64,000 nt of DNA from Acidobacteriota bacterium (lineage in GTDB: Bacteria; Acidobacteriota; Thermoanaerobaculia; Multivoradales; J023), in contig JAJCXR010000047.1 of NCBI GenBank assembly GCA_029263315.1, positions 80,132 through 144,131 on the forward strand. Reading direction: 5' to 3'. Shown here piece by piece: positions 17,492 through 26,481 of this stretch. The notes below the pieces were generated by a model. The model made no database searches. It saw only the letters and a list, made by a program, of their open reading frames with translations, and was not told the origin of the DNA. The position numbers were made by a program, and so were the translations under genes. Numbering within the stretch: the stretch's first letter is position 1; each line of letters begins with the position of its first letter.

Positions 17492-18040
17492 TCAGTTTCC
17501 TCCTACGAAGGTGGCGAGCTCTTTTTTGATTTGATTGCGGGCCCGATGCACGGCGACGCCGACCGCCGCTTGGGACATGTCGAGGGCCGAGGCGATCTCT
17601 CGATTGGGTATACCCTCGATGAATCGCATGGTGAAGATCTCGGCCCCTTTGGGCGGCAAGGTCAGCAACGCCTGACGAAGACCTCGGCGGAGCTCCCGAT
17701 CCGCCTGTCGGCGCCCGGGGTCGGCTTCCCCTTGGCGGTCGGCCAGGGTGTCGAAATCGTCGAGTTGCACGGAAGCGGACCGTGAACGGGTCCGCAGCAA
17801 GTCGAGGGAGGCATTGACCGCGGCGCGGCGCAAGTACCCCCCCGCATTGGGCCGCAGATCGAGATTTGGTTGGCGGCGCAGAAGGCGTAGGAAGATGGTT
17901 TGCAAGACATCCTCGGCGTCCTGGGCGCTGCCCGTCACCCGGACGGCGGCGGCGAAGACCATGGAGTAATGGCTCTGAAAGATGCGCTCCAGGTCGCTGG
18001 ACGGACTGGGCAATGGTGCTGCGGGATCAACGGCTGGCAA
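17492..18040 (-). CDS. ECF-subfamily RNA polymerase sigma factor
   Basis: 182 residues. Sigma region 2 spans ~18-85 (FQSHYSMVFAAAVRVTGSAQDAEDVLQTIFLRL; NAGGYLRRAAVNASLDLLR). Region 4 with its HTH spans ~120-175 (LLTLPPKGAEIFTMRFIEGIPNREIASALDMSQAAVGVAVHRAR). The start is TTG 18040, supported by AGGAGA seven nt upstream. Paired with the membrane anti-sigma immediately downstream. It is expected to direct its own operon, but I see no unambiguous ECF promoter in the short upstream gap. Confidence 0.92.
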   Translation of the reverse strand: MPAVDPAAPLPSPSSDLERIFQSHYSMVFAAAVRVTGSAQDAEDVLQTIFLRLLRRQPNLDLRPNAGGYLRRAAVNASLDLLRTRSRSASVQLDDFDTLADRQGEADPGRRQADRELRRGLRQALLTLPPKGAEIFTMRFIEGIPNREIASALDMSQAAVGVAVHRARNQIKKELATFVGGN

Positions 18041-18103
18041 GGTGTTCTCCTCTTCGGGTCGTTCTTCAACCCACTAACGGTCGCTGGCGATATTTATTAC
18101 AGC

Positions 18104-18895
18104 TCATCCCCGTTGCAGGATCCGGTCGGCATCTAGAAGCTCCTGCGGCGAGCCAACATGCAAGCGCTCCCCATGGGTGGGCACGGCGCCGACCCGCTGG
18201 TGGTCGACCAAGTGGGCAATGAAGCGGCCGATTTCGTCGATTCCACGACCCGCCGCAAGATAGTCCTCGATCATGTCGAGGGCCTCGGGGCGCAAGCCGT
18301 AGATCGACGGGCAGGCCCAGCAGGACGGTGGATCTTGCGGTTTCTCATGCAAGCGCAGCACCCGCTGGTCGTCGTCCAGCTCGAGGACACCGGTACGTCT
18401 CAAGCGCTGCCGGTCGGTCTCGTGCAAGGCCAGAACGGTGGTTTCACGGCGTTCCGTCAGCCCTTGCCACAGGGGGGCCAGAGAGAAGCGGAAGATGTTG
18501 TCACCGGCCGTCACCAAGGCGCCCTCGGCGAGGGCTTCTCTGCCCAGGCGGGCGGCGACGAAGGCGAGGTCACCGAGGGCCCCCAGGCGGTCGTCGGCGT
18601 TGCGGCTGCCGTCGTCGTGCACCCGCAGGCGCTCTTTGCCTAGCCGTGCATTCCAGGCCGTTGCCCAGTCTGCGAAGGCTGACACGTAGTGATGGTTGGA
18701 CACCACGTGCAAGTCGCCGAGCCGCGGCAACGGCAGCAGCCGCTCGATCAGATGATCCAGCACCGGTCGCCCGGCCACGGTGAGCAGAGGTTTCGGTGTG
18801 GTGGCGGTGAGAGCCCCCATGCGGGTGCCGTAACCGGCGCACAGCATTATGACGGGGGGCCCTGCCGGATGAGACGAAGTGGCTGCAAGGATCAA
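18104..18895 (-). CDS. Sugar-phosphate nucleotidyltransferase (MurU/RfbA-like)
   Basis: 263 residues. The N-terminal signature VIMLCAGYGTRMGALTATTPKPLL is the NTP-transferase G-x-G-T-R-x(9)-P-K-P motif; later VTAGDNIF and EKPQDPPS are the metal-binding and sugar-contact regions. It would join NTP to a sugar-1-phosphate. It is closest in form to MurNAc-1-P uridylyltransferase/mannose-1-P guanylyltransferase, but no AmgK kinase lies nearby, so the substrate is not assigned. The start is TTG 18895 with AGGAG eight nt upstream. Confidence 0.82.
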   Translation of the reverse strand: MILAATSSHPAGPPVIMLCAGYGTRMGALTATTPKPLLTVAGRPVLDHLIERLLPLPRLGDLHVVSNHHYVSAFADWATAWNARLGKERLRVHDDGSRNADDRLGALGDLAFVAARLGREALAEGALVTAGDNIFRFSLAPLWQGLTERRETTVLALHETDRQRLRRTGVLELDDDQRVLRLHEKPQDPPSCWACPSIYGLRPEALDMIEDYLAAGRGIDEIGRFIAHLVDHQRVGAVPTHGERLHVGSPQELLDADRILQRG

Positions 18896-18945
18896 AGGCT
18901 CAACTCCTGGTCGGTGATCTGGGAGTGGGATATGATCAGGCGGCG

Positions 18946-19206
18946 ATGATTATCGGAATCAACACCGTCTTCAAGCATGGCGACCGAGAATTCCACCTGC
19001 AAGCGGAAGACTTGGGGCTAGAGGCCTCGACGTACGAGGTCCGGGTCTACGACCGCGGCAGTGTGGTGTGGCAGAAGCGGTTGTCCTATGCCGACCTGTT
19101 GCAACAGGGTTTGGGCAAGGTGGAGCAAGACCAGGCTCTACGGAGCAAGATGGAAAAAACCCTCTTGACCGTCGAAGCTGCCATCGCCAAGGGCAAGATC
19201 GGCTGA
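18946..19206 (+). CDS. Small conserved-looking hypothetical protein
   Basis: 86 residues from MIIGINTVFKHGDREFHLQ; a slightly longer form from ATG 18925 is possible. Predicted as a small beta-rich domain (FHLQAEDLG, YEVRVYDRGSVVWQKRLSY) followed by a helix (VEQDQALRSKMEKTLLTVEAAIAKG). No TM or signal. It stands alone between a divergent nucleotidyltransferase and a convergent patatin gene. Function not recognised. Confidence 0.65.
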   Translation: MIIGINTVFKHGDREFHLQAEDLGLEASTYEVRVYDRGSVVWQKRLSYADLLQQGLGKVEQDQALRSKMEKTLLTVEAAIAKGKIG

Positions 19207-19217
19207 GCAACGTCCCC

Positions 19218-20384
19218 TCATCCTTGGACCAAACGGGCGATATCTTCGATATTGGCCTCGGCATCGCGTTCGCCGATGTCCATCAAATGGGCGATGTAGT
19301 CGGGCTGGAACATCAACAGGCTCAAGAAATCGGGGCTCTCCGTCTGGTGAGTGCCGAGGCCGCGCAGCATGCGGCGAAGGGTCTTGGGTAACTTATCCTC
19401 GTAGCGCGCCACCAGGCGTCCCAGATCCTCAGACGGCCTGAGCACAGTGATATCGATCGGCTTGAGACCTTGGCGCTCCCCTTCCGGTAGGCGGCGTACC
19501 ACGTCATTGAGCCGCATTAGACGTTCGACATCCTGGTCCAGCACATCGAGAAAAATTGCGTTGAGCAGACTGCCAGCGATCTGGGCCGGTGGCGGGTAGG
19601 CGGTGATCGCCGAATGGTCGGCTTCCTGGTCGCTACGAGCATAGCGGGTGGAGAGGGCCAAGATGCGGTCCGCACCCAGGTGTAAGGCGGGGGACAGGGG
19701 CGCCGAGAGGCGAATGCCACCGTCACCGTACCACCCGTCCACCAGCTCGACGGCCGGAAAGAGCAGGGGCAAAGCCGAGGAGGCCATAACGTGCTCGGCG
19801 GTCAGGCACGTTTGATGGGCCCGCCGCTCCGGACGTTGCCAAAGGGCGATATCCTGCCCCTGCACCCAGCTCACGGTTTGGCCGGTGCCATAGTTGACGG
19901 TCACCAGGGCGACGGATTTCAGCCAGCCGTCTTCGAGATTCTCGGCGATTCCGGGTATCTGATCGCCGTCCCCAAGCTCCCGTCGTAGAAGCTGTCGCAG
20001 CGGTTCAGTGTCGAGCAAGGCCCGGTTTTGTGGCCCGGCGGTGGCACCCCCGCCGCTGAGACGAAATAACCACTTGAGGGAATTCTTGGCCCACCAACGG
20101 AGATCGAGACGGAAGATGTCGGCCATCTCGATATTGCTCCAGACCTTGGACAGGTCCTCGGCGGCTTCGCGTAGGGAACCGGTATGGGCGGCCAAATACG
20201 CCGCATTGATGGCCCCCGCTGAGACCCCGGTGATGATGGGAAACCGAAGGTCGGGCAGCAAGCGTCCCAGGCCGCGCAACAGCCCGACTTGATAGGCCCC
20301 ACGGGCCCCGCCGCCGGTGAACACCACGGCGACGGTCGAGTCTTTGCTGTCGTTCTTCGTTGACTGACCGGTATCCGGGTCCAT
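19218..20384 (-). CDS. Patatin-like phospholipase
   Basis: About 388 residues. Contains the patatin oxyanion motif (FTGGGARGAYQVG), the nucleophile elbow GVSAGAINA (GxSxG) and the Asp of the catalytic dyad in YGDGGIRLSAPLSPA. A Ser-Asp acyl hydrolase acting on phospholipid or acyl-ester substrates is expected. No signal peptide, so probably cytoplasmic or membrane-peripheral. ATG 20384 is chosen; an in-frame GTG sits two codons earlier. Convergent with the preceding small gene. Confidence 0.9.
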   Translation of the reverse strand: MDPDTGQSTKNDSKDSTVAVVFTGGGARGAYQVGLLRGLGRLLPDLRFPIITGVSAGAINAAYLAAHTGSLREAAEDLSKVWSNIEMADIFRLDLRWWAKNSLKWLFRLSGGGATAGPQNRALLDTEPLRQLLRRELGDGDQIPGIAENLEDGWLKSVALVTVNYGTGQTVSWVQGQDIALWQRPERRAHQTCLTAEHVMASSALPLLFPAVELVDGWYGDGGIRLSAPLSPALHLGADRILALSTRYARSDQEADHSAITAYPPPAQIAGSLLNAIFLDVLDQDVERLMRLNDVVRRLPEGERQGLKPIDITVLRPSEDLGRLVARYEDKLPKTLRRMLRGLGTHQTESPDFLSLLMFQPDYIAHLMDIGERDAEANIEDIARLVQG

Positions 20385-20625
20385 AGGCACTCTCGAGTTT
20401 AGTGTCGGCCTCTCGCAGCGCGGCGAGACATCGTGACAGACGTCGTTGCGAAGATCTGGCTTGGCCCCCAGGCCCGTCGAGCTGGCGACGGTGCCTCTTC
20501 TGGCATGGGGCCATCTTACCTGGCTGACGAGCTGGTCAGCTCAAAGAGGCAGGATGACCCGCTGATCACCGTCTTTGGGTGCCGCCAGCGACTCGCGCTA
20601 CCGAGTCGCGCTACAATGCGGCACC

Positions 20626-22053
20626 ATGAAGTACCGCCACCGTCGATCTTCTCCTCCACCGATGATTCTTCTGGCGGGGTGCCTCGCCCTAGGGTTGGCG
20701 TGCAGCGCTCCGACGACTCAAAAGGTGTCGTCGACCACCTCGGAGCCCGCATTCACGGAGCTCGACTTGGCCGGCACGTGGCGCGCTGTCTTGGAGTCCC
20801 CGGGGGGCGAGCTGCCGTTTCTCTTGCGGTTTGCCCTCGAAGGGGGCGCTTTGCCTGCAAAAGCAGGCGCCGCCGCCGAATCGGGGAGCTGGTCCGCCTG
20901 GGTGATCAACGGCGAGGAAGAAGCTCCCACCTCCGGGGTGCATTTTCAGGGGGAATCGGTGGTGGTGGATTTCACCTGGTATGACTCGGAGATCACCGCT
21001 TCCCGGCAGCCGGACGGTGCCCTGGTCGGCGAGTGGCGACGCACTTCGGCGGAAGGCGCCGAGTCGCGCCTACCGTTCCGCGCCACACGCCCAGCCGGCC
21101 AGCGTTTTGCCCCCTTGGACGAGGAGCCGACGCCAGGCGCGGCGACCTTGCTGAACGTTGCGGGAGCTTGGAGTGTCGAATTTCGCGAAGTGGGTACGGC
21201 GGCGGAGGTGGAACCGGCCCGCGGGGAATTCGAGCAACAGGACGTGGGCGTCCGTGGCACCTTTCTCACCCCCACCGGGGACTATCGGTTCCTGGCCGGT
21301 GAGTATGCCGATGGGTGGTTGCGACTGTCGACCTTCGATGGCGCCCATGCCTTCTTGTTCGAGGCTCGAGCCCAGGCCGATGGCAGTCTGGAAGGGGATT
21401 TTTGGTCCCGTGATACCTACCACGCCAAGTGGACGGCGCGTCGCGTTTCCGGCGAGGACAACCTGTTACCGGACTCCTGGCAGGCCGTCGGTTTGACCAA
21501 CGATGCGGGCCGTTTCCAATTTTCGTTCGAAGACTTGGATGGACATTTGTTGACCAGCAACGACCGGCGCTTCAGGGGCAAAGTCGTGCTGGTCAACATC
21601 TTTGGCTCCTGGTGTCCCAACTGCAACGACGAAGCGCCACTGCTCGCCGCCTGGCATCGCCGCTACGGCGAGCGTGGCTTGGAGGTGGTGGGCCTCGCCT
21701 ACGAGTTCTCCGGTGACGAGACGCGGGATCGGACGATGGTCCGGCGTTTCGCTGAACGCCATGGCATCGACTATCCGCTGCTCCTGGCCGGTACCAGCGA
21801 CAAGACGGCTGCGGCGGCCACCTTGCCGGATTTGACGGCCGTCCTGGCCTATCCGACGACGGTGCTCATCGGTCGGGATGGCCGGGTGCGACGTATCCAC
21901 TCAGGTTTTAGCGGGCCCGGCACCGGCGGCCATTACGACGCCTTGGTCGAAGAGCTGGAGGGTGCCATCGAAGAGCTGCTCGAGGAAGACGAGTTGCAGC
22001 AGGACAGCGTTGTCTCGGAGGTCCCGTCCGGGGACGATCGGGCGTCGGGCTGA
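20626..22053 (+). CDS. TlpA-like thioredoxin-fold lipoprotein
   Basis: 475 residues. Lipoprotein signal (MILLAGCLALGLACS). A large beta-rich middle (~40-300) contains two similar halves, each beginning DLAGTWRAVLE / NVAGAWSVEFRE. The C-terminal TlpA/ResA thioredoxin domain has VVLVNIFGSWCPNCNDEAPLL with the WCPNC redox pair at ~328, and the cis-Pro in VLAYPTTVLIGRDG. Likely an envelope disulfide reductase or oxidoreductase attached to a binding domain. ATG 20626 places the lipobox correctly. TACAAT lies about 11 nt upstream but has no good -35. Confidence 0.85.
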   Translation: MKYRHRRSSPPPMILLAGCLALGLACSAPTTQKVSSTTSEPAFTELDLAGTWRAVLESPGGELPFLLRFALEGGALPAKAGAAAESGSWSAWVINGEEEAPTSGVHFQGESVVVDFTWYDSEITASRQPDGALVGEWRRTSAEGAESRLPFRATRPAGQRFAPLDEEPTPGAATLLNVAGAWSVEFREVGTAAEVEPARGEFEQQDVGVRGTFLTPTGDYRFLAGEYADGWLRLSTFDGAHAFLFEARAQADGSLEGDFWSRDTYHAKWTARRVSGEDNLLPDSWQAVGLTNDAGRFQFSFEDLDGHLLTSNDRRFRGKVVLVNIFGSWCPNCNDEAPLLAAWHRRYGERGLEVVGLAYEFSGDETRDRTMVRRFAERHGIDYPLLLAGTSDKTAAAATLPDLTAVLAYPTTVLIGRDGRVRRIHSGFSGPGTGGHYDALVEELEGAIEELLEEDELQQDSVVSEVPSGDDRASG

Positions 22054-22082
22054 GGCTCCGCAATCCTGCCCGACGAAGCACC

Positions 22083-23267
22083 ATGCATGACGCCAACCAG
22101 CAGCAACCTGCCACCGTCGCCTTGCCCCCCTTGGCCCGCCAGGCCTTGAAAGAGCGTCTCGACGCCACGCCGCGCCACAAACGATGGACGCTGATGGCCC
22201 TGTACGTCGTCGTCTGGACGGTCGTCGGCTTGCTCTTCGCCGGGCGCAGCACGGCCTATGCATGGTCTGGCGAGCAGCCGTTTCCTTGGCTCGAGCTTGT
22301 TTCCGGAGTGCTCGATTGGTACCTCTGGGGCCTGCTCTTCCCGCTGATTTGGGAGCTTTGCCAGCGATTCCCCTTCGAGTCGGGAAAGCTGTTGCTGCGC
22401 TTGCCCATCAACCTGGCCAGTGGTTTGGTGATCACCCTGGTCTATCTGCTGCTGCGCTTTGCCAAGCAATCGTTGCTGGGACTTGAAGGCAATGGCCCCA
22501 ACGCCTTCTTCACCGAGCTGCTGTCGGGTATCGAGTACTACCTGTTGGTCTATTTTTCCCTGGTGGCGGTCATCCACGCGCTGGCCAGCTATAAGAAGCT
22601 CCGCGACCGCGAGGTGGACGCGTCGAGGCTCGAAGCGCAATTGGCCCTAGCTCACCTCGAAGTGTTGAAGACCCAGCTCCATCCGCATTTTCTCTTCAAT
22701 ACACTAAATGCCATCTCGTCACTGATGCATCGCGATGTCGATGCCGCCGACCGTATGATCTCGATGCTCTCCGACCTGCTGCGCCTTTCCCTCGACAACG
22801 ACAGCCGTCATCAGGTGAGCTTACGGGAAGAGCTGGAGTTCCTGGACCGCTACCTGGCCATCGAAAAGATCCGATTTCGTGATCGCCTGGATGTGGACAT
22901 CCAAGTGGAAGACAGCTGCTGGGATGCCATGGTGCCACGGCTGATTCTTCAGCCCTTGGTGGAAAACTCCATTCGCCACGGCATCGCGCTACGCTCCGCG
23001 GCCGGCAAGGTGACAATTCGGGCCCAACAGCAAGATGGAGGCCTGGCGATGGCCGTTTGGGACGACGGTCCGGGTATTCCGCGGGGTCCGGAAGAGGTTC
23101 GTTTTGGGGTCGGTTTGAGCAATACCCTGGCACGTCTGCAGCAAACCTATGGCGAAGCGCATCGCTTCGATCTGCACAATGTGCCCAGCGGAGGTTTCGA
23201 GGTATCCCTGTGGGTGCCATTCGAGGTACCCTCTCGGGCGGCGCCCCGGGAGAATCGAGCGACCTGA
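22083..23267 (+). CDS. LytS-type sensor histidine kinase
   Basis: 394 residues. Four N-terminal TMs (about 35-170) are followed by a short linker coiled coil. The His_kinase domain carries phospho-acceptor motif QLHPHFLFNTLNAIS (~198-212), N-box LILQPLVENSIRHG and G-boxes VWDDGPGIP and FGVGLSNTLARL. Such kinases usually pair with a LytTR response regulator, but none is adjacent, so the partner must be elsewhere. The gene follows the TlpA-like lipoprotein by 29 bp and may be co-transcribed. Confidence 0.9.
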   Translation: MHDANQQQPATVALPPLARQALKERLDATPRHKRWTLMALYVVVWTVVGLLFAGRSTAYAWSGEQPFPWLELVSGVLDWYLWGLLFPLIWELCQRFPFESGKLLLRLPINLASGLVITLVYLLLRFAKQSLLGLEGNGPNAFFTELLSGIEYYLLVYFSLVAVIHALASYKKLRDREVDASRLEAQLALAHLEVLKTQLHPHFLFNTLNAISSLMHRDVDAADRMISMLSDLLRLSLDNDSRHQVSLREELEFLDRYLAIEKIRFRDRLDVDIQVEDSCWDAMVPRLILQPLVENSIRHGIALRSAAGKVTIRAQQQDGGLAMAVWDDGPGIPRGPEEVRFGVGLSNTLARLQQTYGEAHRFDLHNVPSGGFEVSLWVPFEVPSRAAPRENRAT

Positions 23268-23383
23268 GAGCTCGACGGGCATGCACGAGCGGGCGGATCT
23301 GTGACGCACTACACTAGAATGCTATTGCGTTATCGTTGCGCTTCAAACGACTGAGGGCTTGACGATACGATCTGGGCCAGACC

Positions 23384-24283
23384 ATGGGGTCTCCAAGGCT
23401 CGATCATGGCTCGACACTGAAAGAGAGATTGCGAACGGTGGATCGCCAGGAACAACAACGGGCTAATCTCCGCAAGGCGGAAGAGATGCTGACGGGCTAT
23501 ATTCAGCAGCGCAAGAAACAGCTCGCCGAGCTGGCGTTGTCGACTCTCCTGGAAATCGCTCCCAATCACCCACGACGCCGTGAGTACGAAATCTGGGTGC
23601 GGGACCTCGATGGGGAGCTGGTGCAGCAACAGCGCATCGACGAGAAGTTGCGTCTCGGCAGGCAGGCCTTGCGCCAAGGTGATCTGGCGGCGGCGTCCCG
23701 GCATCTCGAGGCCCTGCGCAAGGTCGATCCCATGGCCCGGGCCACCGAAGAGCTCGCTTTCGAGATCGACGCGGCGCGGCAGGGAGAAGCCGAGAGCGCC
23801 GATATCCGCCGCCACAAGGAGACCGTCGAAGCGCTCATTGGCCGAGGTGCTTTTGTAGAGGCCGAACGGGGTCTGCTCGACCTCAGCAAGCTCGATGTGC
23901 CCAAGGTCAGCATCGACTTCTTGCGCAAGCGATTGGCCGAGGCGCAGTCCCGTAGCCAGGACGAGGTCGACGCCCAGAGCATTATTCGCAACCTGGAAAG
24001 GCAGCTACAGGCCCACGACTGGCAAGCCGCCAGGGAGACGGCCCATGACTATGGCGAGCGCTTCCCCACCAGCACCCGTGCCGCCGAGCTGTTCAATCGG
24101 GTGGCCGAAGAAGAGGCTAGGGAGCGGCGTAAGCTGTCGATCCAACAGGGCGTGCAGACCTTGGAGGGTTTCATCGCCCAAGGTCGAAAGCACGAGGCGG
24201 CCTTGGCCCTCAAGCTTCTACAAAATCTGAAGATCGACGCCGAGCAACTGGCTCGCCTCGAGCAACAAGTCGAGGCCCTCTGA
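23384..24283 (+). CDS. Helical-repeat (TPR-like) hypothetical protein
   Basis: 299 residues, almost wholly alpha-helical. Repeated ~34-residue helical hairpins carry Ala/Leu/Glu patterns (LGRQALRQGDLAAASRHLEALRKVDP; VEALIGRGAFVEAERGLLDLSKLD; LERQLQAHDWQAARETAHDYGERFP). No signal, TM or catalytic motif. Probably a cytoplasmic scaffold. An in-frame start further in (LRTVDRQEQQR region) is possible because the first ~15 residues look less conserved. Function not recognised. Confidence 0.65.
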   Translation: MGSPRLDHGSTLKERLRTVDRQEQQRANLRKAEEMLTGYIQQRKKQLAELALSTLLEIAPNHPRRREYEIWVRDLDGELVQQQRIDEKLRLGRQALRQGDLAAASRHLEALRKVDPMARATEELAFEIDAARQGEAESADIRRHKETVEALIGRGAFVEAERGLLDLSKLDVPKVSIDFLRKRLAEAQSRSQDEVDAQSIIRNLERQLQAHDWQAARETAHDYGERFPTSTRAAELFNRVAEEEARERRKLSIQQGVQTLEGFIAQGRKHEAALALKLLQNLKIDAEQLARLEQQVEAL

Positions 24284-24394
24284 GGTCGCGCACCCGTTTT
24301 CATCGTTCCATCTGGAATCCGCCGCCGCGGTGCTGTCCCACCGAGTGCGAGTGACTCCTTACCGATACATTTCAAACAACTCGGACGTCCTCGA

Positions 24395-26446
24395 ATGAAG
24401 AACCCCCTGCTTCACTATGCCTACATGAAACTGGCGCGGGATCTCGATACCCGCTTCACCTTGATGCTCAAGACCGGGCGGCTGTCGAAGTGGTACAGCC
24501 AAATCGGCGGTGAGGCGACGACCGTGGCCGCCGGTTTAGCGCTGGAGCGCGGTGACGTATTGTGCACCCTGCACCGCGATCTGGGCGCTATCTTGCCGGT
24601 CTACTTGGATCCGGCGCAGGCCTTTCCGGATTTTGGATTTGGTGAGCCGGATGCGCGACGTCCCCAGCCACAGGACCTCTTGTACCGCCTCTGCTGCCAG
24701 CTGCTCGGTCGGGGCGACGGCTTCTCCAATGGCGTCGAACGCTCGTTCCATTACGCCTACATGGACGAAGACGCCGGCATTCGCCATATCGGCATGATCA
24801 GCCATCTGGGGGCGATGATCCCGGTGGCCGCAGGGGCCGCCTTCGCCCTCAAGCAGTCCGGCAGTGACCGCGTGGCGATCAACTTCATTGGTGACGGGGG
24901 AACTTCCACCGGTGATTTCCACGAGGGTCTCAACATGGCGGCGGTGTGGAAGTTACCGCTGATCCTGGTCATCGAGAACAATCGTTATGCCTTCTCGACC
25001 CCCACCTCGTCGCAGTATGCGGCGGCCCAGCTCAGTGACCGTGGCATCGGCTACGGCGTGGCGGCGGAAACCGTCGACGGCAACGATCCGGCGGCGGTCG
25101 ATGCGGCCATTCGCCGAGCCATTGAGCGGGCTCGCCGTGGCGACGGCCCTACCCTCATCGAGGCGATGCTGGGACGCATGCGCGGACACAGCGAGGGGGA
25201 CGATTCGCTGAAGGTGGTTCCCGAGGACGAGCTGGACCAGTACATGGCCGATGACCCGGTTCCCGCTTTTGCCCAGCGCCTGAAGTACCGGGGGGTGCTC
25301 GACGACGACACCCATGGGCGGCTCAACGGGGTCATCTCGGAGCTCATCGAAAGCTGTATCGAGCGTGCTGCCGGCTCGCCGGAGGCGGTGCCGGAGACGG
25401 CCATGCGTCCTGCCCTGGCGCCCTTGCCTGAGGATTTGACCCGCGCCCTCGCCGAGCCGGCATCGGCCCGACAAGATGACGAGGAAACCTTCGTCGAAGG
25501 CATTCATCAAGCGTTGCTGGAAGAGATGGAACGCGACGAGAGCGTGGTCCTGATGGGTCAGGACATCGGCGTTTTCGAGGGCGCATTTCGCATTACCCGG
25601 GGCCTGCACCAGCGCTGGCCGGAGCGGGTGCTAGATACGCCGATCGCCGAGAGCGGCACCCTGGGCATCGCCGCCGGCGCAGCCCTCTTGGGCTATCGGC
25701 CGGTGGTGGAAATGCAGTTTGGCGACTTCATCACCTGCGGTTTCAACCAGGTGGTCAATTTGATTGCCAAGCTCTTCTATCGTTGGCAAATGCCTTGTCC
25801 GATGGTGATCCGGCTGCCGGCCGGAGGTGGTGTTGGCGCCGGACCGTTCCATTCCCAGAATCCGGAGGCCTGGTTCGCCCACGTGGCGGGTCTCAAGGTG
25901 GTGTGCCCGGCCACGGCGGAGGACGCCAAGGCGTTGCTCAAGGCGGCCATCCGGGATCCCAACCCGGTCATCTTTTGCGAGCACAAATTTCTCTACCGTC
26001 GTCAGAAGGCCAGGTTGCCCACCGCCGATGTGGTCTTCCCCCTGGGGCAAGCGCAAGTGCTTCGTGCGGGCTCGGATCTGAGCTTGATCGCCTATGGCGC
26101 CAGCACTTGGACGGCCATGGAGGCAGCGGAAGAGCTGGCCAAGGAGGGCATCGAGGCGGAAGTGGTGGACCTGCGAACCCTCGTCCCCTTCGACGAAGAG
26201 ACGGTCTTGGCTTCGGTGCAAAAGACCGGCCGTGCGGTGATCGTCCACGAGGCACAGCGTACGGGAGGTTTCGGCGGCGAAGTGGCGGCCCGCATCGCCG
26301 ATGGTGCCTTTTCTTGGCTCGACGCGCCGGTCAAGCGGGTGGCCTACGAAGACCGGGCCTCTCCCTTCGCCAAGCGGCTCGAGAAGGTTCTGCTGCCCGG
26401 TGTCGACAAGGTCCTGGCGGCGGCCCGGGAGACCTTGGACTACTAA
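24395..26446 (+). CDS. Fused thiamine-diphosphate 2-oxoacid dehydrogenase E1 (alpha-beta in one chain)
   Basis: 683 residues. The alpha half (~1-335) holds the ThDP motif from GDGGTSTGDFHEGLN (166) to VIENN. The beta half (~362-683) has ETFVEGIHQALLEEM, GQDIGVFEGAF, TPIAESGTLGIAAGAALLGYRP, EMQFGDFITCGFNQ and a transketolase C domain (VVDLRTLVPFDEE). In most bacteria these are two genes. It would decarboxylate a 2-oxoacid (branched-chain, pyruvate or acetoin type) and pass the acyl group to a lipoyl E2. No E2 or E3 gene is in the window. A second, divergent fused E1 lies at 54.5 kb. Confidence 0.93.
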   Translation: MKNPLLHYAYMKLARDLDTRFTLMLKTGRLSKWYSQIGGEATTVAAGLALERGDVLCTLHRDLGAILPVYLDPAQAFPDFGFGEPDARRPQPQDLLYRLCCQLLGRGDGFSNGVERSFHYAYMDEDAGIRHIGMISHLGAMIPVAAGAAFALKQSGSDRVAINFIGDGGTSTGDFHEGLNMAAVWKLPLILVIENNRYAFSTPTSSQYAAAQLSDRGIGYGVAAETVDGNDPAAVDAAIRRAIERARRGDGPTLIEAMLGRMRGHSEGDDSLKVVPEDELDQYMADDPVPAFAQRLKYRGVLDDDTHGRLNGVISELIESCIERAAGSPEAVPETAMRPALAPLPEDLTRALAEPASARQDDEETFVEGIHQALLEEMERDESVVLMGQDIGVFEGAFRITRGLHQRWPERVLDTPIAESGTLGIAAGAALLGYRPVVEMQFGDFITCGFNQVVNLIAKLFYRWQMPCPMVIRLPAGGGVGAGPFHSQNPEAWFAHVAGLKVVCPATAEDAKALLKAAIRDPNPVIFCEHKFLYRRQKARLPTADVVFPLGQAQVLRAGSDLSLIAYGASTWTAMEAAEELAKEGIEAEVVDLRTLVPFDEETVLASVQKTGRAVIVHEAQRTGGFGGEVAARIADGAFSWLDAPVKRVAYEDRASPFAKRLEKVLLPGVDKVLAAARETLDY

Positions 26447-26481
26447 CTCGCAGCGATAGCCGACTAACGTGCAGCGATGCT
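26442..26481. repeat. 21-bp-period duplication spanning two convergent stop codons
   Basis: actaac-NN-gcagcgat occurs at 26442-26457 and again at 26463-26478. The first copy contains the E1 stop codon on the plus strand; the second encodes the last residues and stop (SIAAR, TAG) of the amidase on the minus strand. Confidence 0.6.
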
